Positions 38,863-47,054 are shown, counted from the first letter of the stretch. The stretch: DNA of 64,000 bases from Kocuria marina (GCF_000786655.1 NZ_JROM01000022.1:119122-183121), one strand, 5' to 3'. Made by a program: numbers and translations. Notes: generated from the sequence alone by a model not told the origin.

Positions 38863-40230
38863 GTGAAGGTTTTGGTGGTGGGCCCAGGTGGCCGCGAACA
38901 CGCGATGATCACGTCCTTGCTGCGGGACCCCAACGTCAGCGAGGTGCACAGCGCACCCGGTAACGCGGGGATCGCGCAGGACGTCCCGGTGCACCCGCTC
39001 AACGCGCAGGACCCGGACGCCGTGGTCGCGCTGGCACGGGAGCTGAACGCGGACCTCGTGGTCGTGGGACCGGAGGCCCCGCTCGTCGCAGGTGTCGCGG
39101 ACGCCCTCACCCGGGCGGGGATCCCCGTGTTCGGTCCGTCCGCGCAGGCCGCGCGGATCGAGGGCTCCAAGGCGTTCGCCAAGGAGATCATGGCGGCGGC
39201 CGGTGTGCCCACCGCACGTTCGGTGGCCACGGCCGACCTCGCGGACGTGCGCGCGGCGTTCGAGCGATTCGGTGCCCCGTACGTGGTCAAGGACGACGGG
39301 TTGGCCGCGGGCAAGGGCGTGGTGGTCACGTCCGACCGGGACCGTGCGGAGGCCCACGCGCGCGAATGCCTGGACGCCGGCGGCGCCGTGGTCGTCGAGG
39401 AGTTCCTGGACGGCCCGGAAGTGTCCCTGTTCGTGCTCAGCGACGGCGAGAACGTGGTCCCGCTGCAACCCGCCCAGGACTTCAAGCGTGTCCGCGACGG
39501 TGACCAGGGCCCCAACACGGGCGGCATGGGCGCCTACACGCCGCTCGAGTGGCTGCCGGAGGGGTTCACGGACGAGGTCGTGCGCCGCGTGGCCCGCCCC
39601 GTGATCGACGAACTGCGCCGCCGCGGCACCCCGTTCGTGGGGGTGCTCTACTGCGGTCTGGCGGTCACGGAGCGCGGCGTCCAGGTCATCGAGTTCAATG
39701 CGCGCTTCGGCGACCCCGAGACCCAGTCCGTGTTGGCCATGCTCGAGACGCCGCTGGGTGAACTGCTGCTCGACGCCGCGCAGGGCCGGTTGGCGGAGCG
39801 CGAGGAGCTGCAGTGGGCGCCCGGCGCATCCGTGACCATCGTGCTCGCGGCACACAACTACCCGGGCGCCCCGCGCAAGGGTGACGTGATCACCGGGCTG
39901 GCCGAGGCCGCCGAGGATCCGGACACGTGGGTCATCCACGCAGGCACGGACCGTGACGCCGCCGGGGAGCTCGTCTCGGCGGGCGGGCGGGTGCTCGCCG
40001 TCGTGGCCCGCGGGGCGGACCTGCGGGAAGCGCGCGAGCGTGGTTATCGTGGGATGGAGCGCATCACCCTCCCCGGATCGCACTACCGCACCGACATCGC
40101 ACTGGCCGCGTCCGAGGGACGGATCACGGTCCCCGGGGGCGCACCGCACCCGGGCACCACGGACGTCCCGGGCGGGACGCAGGGTCGCGCCGGGGCGCCC
40201 ACAGCGACCACAGCAGAGGAGCAGGCATGA
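38863..40230 (+). CDS. purD: Phosphoribosylamine-glycine ligase (GAR synthetase)
   Basis: Second step of purine synthesis. 455 residues of the ATP-grasp fold: KVLVVGPGGREHAM at the start, VVKDDGLAAGKGVVV, EEFLDGPEVSLFVL, QDFKRVRDGDQGPNTGGMGAY and EFNARFGDPETQ. The last 35 residues are a low-complexity Gly/Pro/Thr tail. GTG at 38863 has TACGCT exactly six bases upstream and no ribosome site, so it is probably leaderless. Its stop overlaps the purC start (ATGA). Confidence 0.97.
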   Translation: MKVLVVGPGGREHAMITSLLRDPNVSEVHSAPGNAGIAQDVPVHPLNAQDPDAVVALARELNADLVVVGPEAPLVAGVADALTRAGIPVFGPSAQAARIEGSKAFAKEIMAAAGVPTARSVATADLADVRAAFERFGAPYVVKDDGLAAGKGVVVTSDRDRAEAHARECLDAGGAVVVEEFLDGPEVSLFVLSDGENVVPLQPAQDFKRVRDGDQGPNTGGMGAYTPLEWLPEGFTDEVVRRVARPVIDELRRRGTPFVGVLYCGLAVTERGVQVIEFNARFGDPETQSVLAMLETPLGELLLDAAQGRLAEREELQWAPGASVTIVLAAHNYPGAPRKGDVITGLAEAAEDPDTWVIHAGTDRDAAGELVSAGGRVLAVVARGADLREARERGYRGMERITLPGSHYRTDIALAASEGRITVPGGAPHPGTTDVPGGTQGRAGAPTATTAEEQA

Positions 40231-41198
40231 GCGAGCACGGCACACCGCGCGAGATCCCGGGCTGGAAGCACGTCTACTCCGGGAAGGTCCGGGAACTCTA
40301 CGTCCCGGACGAATCACGTCTGAGCGCCACGGGTGTGGCGATCCACGACGACGCCGAGTACCGCGCGGGCGCCGTGCTCGTGGTCGCGAGCGACCGGATC
40401 TCCGCGTTCGACCAGGTGCTGCCCACCACCATCCCGGACAAGGGTGTCATCCTCACCCAGCTGTCCCTGTGGTGGTTCCAGCAGCTGGACGGGATCGCCA
40501 ACCACATCCTCACCACGGACGTGCACGAGTCCGTGCGCGGACGCGCGGTCGTGTGCAAGAACCTGTCCATGTTCCCCGTGGAGAACATCGTGCGCGGTTA
40601 CCTCACCGGTTCCGGGCTCAAGGACTACCGTGCCACGGGGTCGGTGTGCGGGATCGAGCTGCCCGAGGGCCTCGAGGACGGCGACCGGCTCGAGCAGCCC
40701 ATCTTCACCCCCACGGGCAAGGCCGAGCTGGGGGAGCACGACGAGCCCATCACGTACCAGGAGATGGCGAACGTGGTGGGCAATTCCGTGGCGGACCGGC
40801 TGCGGGAGCTCTCGCTGAAGATTTACTCGAGCGCCGAACGGATCGCCCGGGAGCGCGGGATCATCGTGGCGGACACCAAGGTGGAGTTCGGCCTGGATTC
40901 CTACCGCGGGGCCATCACCCTGGGCGACGAGGTGCTCACCCCGGACTCCTCACGGTTCTGGGACCTGGAGACGTACAAGCCGGGGCGCCCGCAACCGTCC
41001 TTCGACAAGCAGTACGTACGGGACTGGTTGCGCTCGGACGCCTCCGGGTGGGACGGTCAGGGCCCCGTGCCCGAGCTGCCCGAGGAGGTCGTGGCCAAGA
41101 CGCGCGAGCGCTACGTGGAGGCGTACGAGCGGCTCACGGGCCGCGTGTTCGACGCGCGCGGCCCGTTCTTCGAGGTCGCCGGCCCGCCGGAGTACTGA
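40227..41198 (+). CDS. purC: SAICAR synthetase
   Basis: Couples CAIR to aspartate with ATP in purine synthesis. 323 residues, the long actinobacterial form. HVYSGKVRELYVP, VVASDRISAFDQVLPTTIPDKG, NIVRGYLTGSGLKDY, ADTKVEFGLD and DEVLTPDSSRFWD are diagnostic. The ATG at 40227 overlaps the purD stop by four bases and has AGAGGAG upstream. A 7-bp stem (CCGCCGG with CCGGCGG, 41208-41229) soon after the stop may terminate the operon. Confidence 0.97.
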   Translation: MSEHGTPREIPGWKHVYSGKVRELYVPDESRLSATGVAIHDDAEYRAGAVLVVASDRISAFDQVLPTTIPDKGVILTQLSLWWFQQLDGIANHILTTDVHESVRGRAVVCKNLSMFPVENIVRGYLTGSGLKDYRATGSVCGIELPEGLEDGDRLEQPIFTPTGKAELGEHDEPITYQEMANVVGNSVADRLRELSLKIYSSAERIARERGIIVADTKVEFGLDSYRGAITLGDEVLTPDSSRFWDLETYKPGRPQPSFDKQYVRDWLRSDASGWDGQGPVPELPEEVVAKTRERYVEAYERLTGRVFDARGPFFEVAGPPEY

Positions 41199-41207
41199 TC
41201 CCTGCTC

Positions 41208-41229
41208 CCGCCGGGTACTCCTCCGGCGG
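41208..41229 (+). terminator. Weak hairpin after purC
   Basis: CCGCCGG at 41208-41214 pairs with CCGGCGG at 41223-41229, 10 bp after the purC stop. No T-tract; modest support. The rest of the 154-bp gap is GC-rich with degenerate CCGGTCGG repeats and no gene. Confidence 0.4.
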
Positions 41230-41352
41230 CAGTGCTGGTCCCGCCGGGCCCCGACCCGGTCGGAGTACCGATCCCGCCGAGCGCCGGCCCGGTCGGGTTG
41301 CGGGTCACGGAGGATCCCGGTCTTTCGCGACTGACGTGTCGGCGCGCCGATG

Positions 41353-41697
41353 CTACGGTACCCGGCCGTCCCAGCGCGCGGCGCGCATGTCCACGCGGAC
41401 CCAGTGGGCGTCGGTCTCCCGCAACGGGGTGCCCTCGCGTTCGTAGTGTTCCCGCGCGGTGATCTGCAGGTGGTCGGGCAGCGTGCCGTCCGCCCGCACC
41501 ACGCGCCACCACGGGACGTCCGCCCCGGCCATGCCCAGCGCCATGATCCGGGCCGCGAGCCGCGGGGTGCTCAACCACGCGAGTTCCGCGACGTCCCCGT
41601 AGCTGAGTACCGCGCCCGGTGGGATCGCGACGACGACGCCGCGCACGGCCTCGACCGCGTCCGTCCCGGTCCGCGGGCCGTCCGGGGTGTCGCTCAC
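41353..41697 (-). CDS. Alkyltransferase-like protein (ATL, MGMT fold)
   Basis: 114 residues of the O6-alkylguanine transferase C-terminal domain: IPPGAVLSYGDVAELAWLS, then PWWR at residues 62-65 in the place where true methyltransferases have the acceptor PCHR, and DHLQITAREHYEREG. The loss of the cysteine makes it an ATL protein, which binds alkylated guanine and hands it to nucleotide-excision repair. GTG at 41697 overlaps the histidine kinase stop (GTGA), so this repair protein is co-translated with a two-component sensor, an unusual pairing. Confidence 0.85.
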   Translation of the reverse strand: MSDTPDGPRTGTDAVEAVRGVVVAIPPGAVLSYGDVAELAWLSTPRLAARIMALGMAGADVPWWRVVRADGTLPDHLQITAREHYEREGTPLRETDAHWVRVDMRAARWDGRVP

Positions 41698-42878
41698 GCG
41701 ACCGGGATCCGCACGTCCAGGTGCCACACGGCATTGCGCGGACCGTACTCCACCTGACCGTTGAGCAGGGCGACCCGTTCCTGGATGCCGCGCAGCCCGA
41801 ACGCGGAGGTCAGTTCCCTGCGCCCGGAGTCGGTGCCGGCACCCCGGCGGATCTGGTTCTCGGCGTGGACGTGCACGGCGCCGTCCCGGACGAACACCCG
41901 CAGGGCGCACCGGGAACCCGTGGGCGCGTACTTGATTATGTTGGTCGAGGCCTCCTGCAGCACCCGGGCCGCGGTGCCGCGGATGGACGTGGGGATCTCG
42001 TCCAGGCCGTCACCCAGTTCGAGCTCCGGCTTCAACGCGGCGCGTTCGAGGCTCGCCGCGAGCGCCCGGGCCACGCCGTACAGGGATCCCGTGGTGAGCC
42101 CGGAACTGCTGTCGCGCTCGTCCGGGGCGCCGGGGGAGTCCCGCAGGATGTGCAGCAGCGTGCGCAGCTCGTGCAGCCCGGAACGGGCGGCGGAGTCCAT
42201 GGTGTCGATCGTGCGATGCAGTTCCCCGGGGTCCTGTTGCCGGTGGGACCCCGCGGCCTGCATGGTCACGAGCGTCAGTTCGTGGGCGACCACGTCGTGC
42301 AGGTCGCGGGCCAGGGCGAGCCGTTCCTGTTCGCGTAGGCGCTGGTGGGTGGCCTCCATGACCGCGAGCCGGCGGGTGTTGAGTCGGTACTGGGTCAGGA
42401 AGAACCGCACGGCCGCGCCGATCAGCGCGGACACGCCCAGGGGGATGCCCACGGTCCACACGAAGTCGGAGTTGCGCAGCACCCCCGCGGAGACCACCAC
42501 CCACGTGGCGGTCACGGCCAGGTGGGCGAGCGCGACCCCGCGGGAGAGCGTGGTGAGCACCGCGACGAGCACGACGCACGCGCACAGCAGGGCCAGGGCG
42601 TAGTCATGCAACACCGTGGCCAACACGTACGAGAACGTGATGGCCACGGCGCTCGCGAGGGGGGACCACGCGAGCAGTGCCACGGAACCGTAGCTCAGGA
42701 CCAGGAAGCTGCCCGAGAGCACGGCGGCCACCGGGGACATGAACGACCACGGCATGGCGCGCAGGTCGTCCAGCAGCGCCACCGCGGCGAAGAGCACCAC
42801 GACGATGCGCAGCCAACTCGGCATGCCACCGGAACGAGGGGTGGGGTCGACCCCGGTAACGGAACCCCCCGGGATCAC
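41694..42878 (-). CDS. Sensor histidine kinase (NarL-type, HisKA_3)
   Basis: 394 residues. Five or six membrane segments fill residues 20-160, with only short loops outside, so the sensor is within the membrane. The phospho-acceptor region is RDLHDVVAHELTLVTMQAAG (about residues 205-224, candidate His in LHDVVAH). The ATPase domain has LQEASTNIIKYAP and FGLRGIQERVALLNG. It phosphorylates the divergent response regulator at 43092. GTG at 42878 overlaps the stop of a small secreted-peptide gene, and its own stop overlaps the ATL start. A Met 19 codons in (MPSWLRIVVV) is an alternative start. Confidence 0.9.
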   Translation of the reverse strand: MIPGGSVTGVDPTPRSGGMPSWLRIVVVLFAAVALLDDLRAMPWSFMSPVAAVLSGSFLVLSYGSVALLAWSPLASAVAITFSYVLATVLHDYALALLCACVVLVAVLTTLSRGVALAHLAVTATWVVVSAGVLRNSDFVWTVGIPLGVSALIGAAVRFFLTQYRLNTRRLAVMEATHQRLREQERLALARDLHDVVAHELTLVTMQAAGSHRQQDPGELHRTIDTMDSAARSGLHELRTLLHILRDSPGAPDERDSSSGLTTGSLYGVARALAASLERAALKPELELGDGLDEIPTSIRGTAARVLQEASTNIIKYAPTGSRCALRVFVRDGAVHVHAENQIRRGAGTDSGRRELTSAFGLRGIQERVALLNGQVEYGPRNAVWHLDVRIPVA

Positions 42879-43069
42879 CGGTTGGGGCAGAGAACGGGCC
42901 AGTAGTGGCAGATCACGTTCGTGGGGCCGCGCGGGACCATGGGGGACGCCGCGTGCGCGGGCGCGGCGCTGAGGATGAGGGCGCCGCTCAGGAGGGCGGC
43001 GGTCGCGGTGCGCACCCAGCGTGCGCGGGTCGATGTGGTGGTGGTCACGGGGGACGAGTTCTCAGTCAT
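42875..43069 (-). CDS. Small secreted Cys-pair peptide precursor
   Basis: 64 residues. A basic front (RARWVR, residues 15-20), a hydrophobic core (AALLSGALILSAA) and AHA at 38-40 form a Sec signal peptide with predicted cleavage after Ala40. The mature 24 residues, beginning ASPMVPRG, contain two cysteines (54 and 61) around HYWPVL, enough for one disulfide loop. No family recognised. The ATG at 43069 has TAAACT exactly six bases upstream and no ribosome site, so it is probably leaderless. The stop overlaps the kinase GTG, so peptide and sensor are coupled; the peptide may be the sensor's ligand or a modulator (inference). Confidence 0.7.
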   Translation of the reverse strand: MTENSSPVTTTTSTRARWVRTATAALLSGALILSAAPAHAASPMVPRGPTNVICHYWPVLCPNR

Positions 43070-43075
43070 GCGCTC

Positions 43076-43085
43076 AGTTTATGAT
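43076..43085. promoter_or_regulatory. Overlapping divergent -10 boxes of the peptide/kinase and response-regulator genes
   Basis: Forward TATGAT (43080-43085) ends six bases before the response-regulator ATG at 43092. Reverse TAAACT (complement of 43076-43081) ends six bases before the peptide ATG at 43069. The two boxes share two base pairs, so the two transcripts cannot be initiated simultaneously from the same DNA. Confidence 0.65.
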
Positions 43086-43091
43086 CAGGCC

Positions 43092-43838
43092 ATGGATTTG
43101 TGCAGGCTTCTCTTGGTGGACGATCATCCGCTCATGCGCGACGCCCTGGCGAACCTGTTCCGCGCGGAGCCGGGTTTCGAGGTCGCGGGGGAAGCCTCGG
43201 ACGGTGCGGAGGCCGTGGCCACGTGCCTCGAACTGCGCCCTGACGTGGTGCTCATGGACATCCGCATGCCGGGCATGGACGGGATCGAGGCCACCGGCGA
43301 GATCGTGCAGCGGTGTCCGGAGACCAAGGTGCTCGCGCTGACCACGTTCTCGACCCTCGAGTACGTGGTCCCCGCTCTGCGCGCGGGGGCCTCCGGGTAC
43401 CTCGTCAAGGACGCCCGGCACGACGAGATCGTCTCCGCCGTGAGCCTGATCCGCGAGGACGAACTCGCGCTGTCCCCGTCCGTGGCCAGCTCGCTGGCCA
43501 ACAACGTGTTGGGGGACGTCCCGGTGCCCTCCGTGCGCCGCGGTCACCTGCGCGCGGCGGCGGCCGGCGCCGTCGAACCCGCACCCCGGGGACCCCACCC
43601 GGACGCGCCCAAGCTCTCGCCGCGCGAACTCGAAACGCTCGAGTGGATCGCCAAGGGGCTCAACAACAATGAGATCGCCGAGCGCATGTCCGTCTCGCAC
43701 GGCAGTGTGAAGGCCTACGTGTCCCATCTGTGCGAGAAACTCGCGGTGCGGGATCGGGTCCAGGTGCTGATCTCGGGCATCCAGTGGGGCCTCGTGCATC
43801 CCGAGCTGGACGACGAGCGGTACCCCCGCCTGACCTGA
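43092..43838 (+). CDS. Response regulator, NarL/LuxR family
   Basis: 248 residues. Receiver domain 1-120 with acidic pocket DDHP, phospho-acceptor Asp in DVVLMDIRMPGMDGIEA, and Lys in YLVKDARHDE. After a roughly 35-residue linker comes a LuxR-type helix-turn-helix: LSPRELETLEWIAKGLNNNEIAERM, SVSHGSVKAYVSHLCEKL. It activates or represses genes in response to the divergent histidine kinase. ATG at 43092 is chosen because TATGAT is six bases upstream (leaderless); the frame is open upstream, over the peptide gene. Confidence 0.93.
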   Translation: MDLCRLLLVDDHPLMRDALANLFRAEPGFEVAGEASDGAEAVATCLELRPDVVLMDIRMPGMDGIEATGEIVQRCPETKVLALTTFSTLEYVVPALRAGASGYLVKDARHDEIVSAVSLIREDELALSPSVASSLANNVLGDVPVPSVRRGHLRAAAAGAVEPAPRGPHPDAPKLSPRELETLEWIAKGLNNNEIAERMSVSHGSVKAYVSHLCEKLAVRDRVQVLISGIQWGLVHPELDDERYPRLT

Positions 43839-43920
43839 TTCCCAGGTTACCTTCAGGTTCACGCTCGAAGACTGGCCGAATGGCCATGGTGGCGCGGGTC
43901 CCCGGTACGGCACAGTTAGT

Positions 43921-44160
43921 GGTGGACATCGGAAGAGATGTCCACCGCTCCACGGGGGTCGAGCGAGTGTACGGCGTGCGGCCCCGAGTAGGAGCGGACC
44001 GCTGAACTCGCGGCGGGGGTCCTCGTACCCCCTTGTGACAGAGCTCCGCGAGGCCTGGATCACCTCGCGTGCAGTTCCGAGGTCCTCCGTCGCGTCAGCG
44101 GGCCAGGGCGGATGCAAGCCTGACCCCGGCGCCTCCCGGCCAGGAGGCGCCGGGGTTTTT
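43921..44160 (+). ncRNA. Putative structured non-coding RNA or long 3' leader with intrinsic terminator
   Basis: Of the 339 bp between the response regulator and the FadR gene, about 240 bp consist of successive hairpins: GGTGGACATC with GATGTCCACC (43921-43946), a nested CGAGT/ACTCG stem around AGCGG/CCGCT (43985-44010), GGGGGT/ACCCCC (44015-44032), CGCGAGG/CCTCGCG (44047-44069), then the terminator at 44123-44160. No protein-coding frame in it looks real. It is not SRP RNA, tmRNA, RNase P RNA or a tRNA by motif. It could also be the 3' untranslated region of the regulator gene, since I see no strong promoter. Confidence 0.45.
44123..44160 (+). terminator. Intrinsic terminator after the structured region
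   Basis: Perfect 14-bp stem (ACCCCGGCGCCTCC at 44123-44136 with 44143-44156), a CGGCCA loop and TTTTT at 44156-44160. The T-tract is on the forward strand, so it ends a forward transcript, not the FadR gene. Confidence 0.92.
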
Positions 44161-44177
44161 CCCTGTTCGGCTCGGTG

Positions 44178-44900
44178 CTAGTCGGCCGTGCCGGTCGCAT
44201 CCGGCACGAAGCCGTAGAACCACATGATGTGCTCGCGCAGCAGGCGCGCGGTCAGGGCGCCGTCGCGTTCGGTGGTCGCGCGCAGGATTGCGCGGTGCTG
44301 TTGCTGCAGGTGCGCGCGGATCTCCGGCCAGCCCGTGACCTTCGCGACCGTCTCCTGGACGTACCCGATCGTGGCCTCGCGCAGGGACGCCATGATCGTC
44401 TCGAGCACCACATTCCCGCTCAGGGATGCGAGGCGCACGTGGAACTGCGCGTCCAGCGCGTGGAACTCGGCGTCGCTCACCTCGGGGTCGTCCATGCGGT
44501 CGAGCAGTTCGCCGGCCTGCGCAAGGATCTCGTCCCGGTGCGGATCGGTCGACGACGCCGCCTCAAGACTCGCGTGGCTCTCCAGCAGCACGCGTGTGCC
44601 CACCACGTCCGCGACCGGCAAGGAACGGGTGGCAATGTGCATCCGCAGGGCCCAGCCGAGCGCCGCGGAGGGGTCCGAGATAACGGAGGCCCCGGACTGC
44701 GGGCCCGAGCCCGTGGCCGTCCGTACGAGCCCCATGGCCGCGAGGATCCGCACGGCCTCCCGTACCGACGCCCGGGAGATGCCGAAGTCCTCGGCGAGCG
44801 CGCGTTCGGCGGGGAGCTTGTCGCCCACGTGCAGCCCGCCCGTGCGCAACTGGTGTTCGAGCCAGTCCAGCACGAGGGTGTAGGCGGGGGTGGTGCTCAT
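44178..44900 (-). CDS. FadR-type GntR regulator, probable lactate-utilization regulator
   Basis: 240 residues. GntR winged helix: LPAERALAEDFGISRASVREAVRILAAMGLV (residues 30-60), then an FCD ligand domain with metal-binding-type HALDAQFHVRLASLSGN and HRAILRAT. This subfamily includes LldR/LutR, which release DNA on binding lactate. It sits next to lldP and lutABC, and TGGTCAGACCA upstream of both fits the FadR-family operator TNGTNNNACNA. The ATG at 44900 follows GAGAGGAATCA. The link to lactate is from context. Confidence 0.88.
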   Translation of the reverse strand: MSTTPAYTLVLDWLEHQLRTGGLHVGDKLPAERALAEDFGISRASVREAVRILAAMGLVRTATGSGPQSGASVISDPSAALGWALRMHIATRSLPVADVVGTRVLLESHASLEAASSTDPHRDEILAQAGELLDRMDDPEVSDAEFHALDAQFHVRLASLSGNVVLETIMASLREATIGYVQETVAKVTGWPEIRAHLQQQHRAILRATTERDGALTARLLREHIMWFYGFVPDATGTAD

Positions 44901-45075
44901 TGATTCCTCTCGGGGCGGGTCCGTGGTCCGTTGCGGCGAGGTGCCGCCGGACCGGGCTCCTCACTGTGCCCACAGGGTTGCGGGTGCCATGGCGTGCTGA
45001 GCCCCATGGTGCTCGGCGTCCCCGAGGTGCCCGCAGCTCCGCGGTGCCCCGGACGGTCTGATATCTCAGGAGTGC

Positions 45076-46746
45076 TCAGGCGGCGGGCAGCATCCATGCG
45101 AGCACGTTGGACTGCAGGAACACCAGGCAGCACAGCACCAGCAGCATGCCCAGGGACCACGGGATCACGGAGCGGAAGATCTGAGACTCCTTGCCCTGCA
45201 TGCCCACCGCTGAGGAGGCGATGGCCAGTGACTGCGGCGAGATCATCTTGCCCACCACACCGCCGGACGTGTTCGCGGCGGTCATCAGGTACGGGTCCAG
45301 CCCAGACCCCAGGGCCGCGGTCTTCTGCAGGTTGGCGAACAGTGCGTTGGCGGACGTGTCCGAACCGGTGACCGCGGTGCCCACCCAGCCCAGCACGGGG
45401 GAAAAGAACGCGAACGCCGCGCCAAGACCGGCCACGAACGTGCCGATCGCCAGGGTCTGGCCGGAGAAGTTCATCACGTAGGCCAGTGCCAGCACGGACA
45501 TGATGGTCAGGGCGGAGAAACGCATCTTCCAGAAGCTGCGTCCGATTTCGGCAAGGGCATCCGCGATCGAGAGTCGGAACATCCCGTGGTGGTTGAACAG
45601 GGCGTAGATCACGGCCACCAGCAGGCCGGTGATGAGCAGCAGCGTGCCGGGGCTGGAGAGCCACTGGAAAGAGTAGACCGTGCCCGAGATGGCTTCGCCC
45701 TTGGCATTGAGCAGGTGCCCGTTCAGGCCGGGCCACGGGATCTTGACGTCCGTGGACGCCAGCGCCTTGGGCACATTGACCCCGGCGGTCCAGAGCTTGG
45801 CGACGCCGAAGACGGCCACCACCAGTAGGTAGGGCAGCACTGCCATCCACACGCGCCCGGCCGTGAGCACCGCAGCATCCTCCGGGCGGGAGACGCCCAG
45901 GTCCGCGCGCACGGCCTCGGCGCCCTTGGGACGCCAGAAGCGCATGAGGATCACCACACCGGCGAGCCCGGCGAGGGACGCCACCACGTCGGTGAGCTCG
46001 TACGAGAAGTGCGTGGCGCACCACCACTGGGCGATCGCGAAGCTGCCGCCCACCACGAGGGCGGCGGGCCAGGCCTGCTTGAGACCGCGGACGCCGTCGA
46101 CGATCAGCAGCAGGAAGAAGGGGACCACGAACGCGAAGAACGGGGCCTGGTGACCCACCACGGCACCGATGTGGGCCGGGTCGAGGTCCGTGAGCGTGCC
46201 CGCGGTGGTGATGGGGATCGCGATCGCGCCGAAGGCCACGGGGGCGGTGTTGGCGATCAGCACCAGCGTGGCCGTCTTGAGAGGCTTGAGCCCAAGGGCC
46301 AGGATCATCGTGGCGGTGATCGCCACGGGGGCGCCGAAGCCTGCGAGAGCCTCGAGCAGACCGCCGAAGCAGAACGCGATGAGCATGGCCTGGATGCGCA
46401 GGTCACCGCCCCCGATGGTGTCGAAGATGGTGCGCAGGTCCTCGAAACGCCCGGAGAGCACAGTCACCTGGTAGAACCACAGGGCCATGACCACGATCCA
46501 CACGATCGGGAACAGTCCGTAGACGGCGCCCTGGGTGGCGGTCAGTGCGGCGAGGTGCGCTGGCATGCCGAAGCCCAGGGTGGCCACCAGCAGGGCCACG
46601 GCGAGGGACGTGAGACCCGCCACGTAGGCGCTGGCCTTGAAGGCCAGCAGCATCACAAAGAAGGTCAGCAGGGGCAGGCAGCCGACCAGGGCGGACAGCC
46701 CGACGCTGCCTCCCACGGCGTCGGTCGCGGCGGTAAAGGTATTCAC
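45076..46746 (-). CDS. lldP: L-lactate permease
   Basis: Proton-coupled lactate (and glycolate) importer of the LctP family. 556 residues with 12-14 membrane helices. GGLLEALAGFGAPVAITATMI and NTAPVAFGAIAIPI are the LctP signature, and GSDTSANALFANLQ with GGVVGKMISPQSLAIA lies near the C-terminus. GTG at 46746 has TTGGAG five bases upstream; the longer open frame lacks a site. It diverges from lutABC, and both are presumably under the FadR-type regulator. Confidence 0.95.
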   Translation of the reverse strand: MNTFTAATDAVGGSVGLSALVGCLPLLTFFVMLLAFKASAYVAGLTSLAVALLVATLGFGMPAHLAALTATQGAVYGLFPIVWIVVMALWFYQVTVLSGRFEDLRTIFDTIGGGDLRIQAMLIAFCFGGLLEALAGFGAPVAITATMILALGLKPLKTATLVLIANTAPVAFGAIAIPITTAGTLTDLDPAHIGAVVGHQAPFFAFVVPFFLLLIVDGVRGLKQAWPAALVVGGSFAIAQWWCATHFSYELTDVVASLAGLAGVVILMRFWRPKGAEAVRADLGVSRPEDAAVLTAGRVWMAVLPYLLVVAVFGVAKLWTAGVNVPKALASTDVKIPWPGLNGHLLNAKGEAISGTVYSFQWLSSPGTLLLITGLLVAVIYALFNHHGMFRLSIADALAEIGRSFWKMRFSALTIMSVLALAYVMNFSGQTLAIGTFVAGLGAAFAFFSPVLGWVGTAVTGSDTSANALFANLQKTAALGSGLDPYLMTAANTSGGVVGKMISPQSLAIASSAVGMQGKESQIFRSVIPWSLGMLLVLCCLVFLQSNVLAWMLPAA

Positions 46747-46850
46747 GCGTTCTCCAAGGGGTGGGGCCGGATCGGAACCGTGGTTCCCGGATCGAGAGTG
46801 TGGTCTCGGCGGGGCGGTGTGCGCCACGTCCGGGCAAGTCGTACGATGAG

Positions 46851-46861
46851 TGGTCAGACCA
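46851..46861. promoter_or_regulatory. Probable GntR/FadR-family operator of lldP and lutABC
   Basis: TGGTCAGACCA is a perfect inverted repeat (TGGT-N3-ACCA) matching the FadR-family consensus TNGTNNNACNA. It lies 105 bp before lldP and 194 bp before lutA, in the 308-bp divergent region that otherwise holds only promoter elements and no gene. Confidence 0.7.
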
Positions 46862-46974
46862 CATTGGTCCTACCGCACAGCGTACATGATGCAGGTCACA
46901 TGGTGAACACCTCGCGCCCCGCCGCGGGGAGCCCGCGCGCGGCCTTTCATGCCTGTCCCATGCCACGCCGTACG

Positions 46975-47004
46975 TTGTTGTGACCGGGCTCACGGGCGTA
47001 GCCT
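46975..47004 (+). promoter_or_regulatory. lutABC promoter with CRP-like site
   Basis: TTGTTG (46975-46980), 18-bp spacer and TAGCCT (46999-47004) form a promoter about 50 bp before lutA. Inside it, TGTGA-N6-TCACG (46979-46994) matches nine of ten positions of the CRP/GlxR consensus TGTGA-N6-TCACA, in a position where binding would repress. Confidence 0.55.
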
Positions 47005-47054
47005 GGTATGACCACAGAGTATGGACCGGGGCAGACGGTTAGGAGACCACACAC

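Noticed and set aside
43839..44177. Known structured RNAs (SRP RNA, RNase P, tmRNA, 6C, S-adenosylmethionine or cobalamin riboswitch) in this gap
   Set aside because: The conserved cores of these RNAs are not seen; kept only as a putative unnamed RNA.
46891..46910. Second CRP-like site GGTCACATGGTGAAC in the lldP-lutA gap
   Set aside because: Half-sites are in the wrong orientation and spacing for TGTGA-N6-TCACA.
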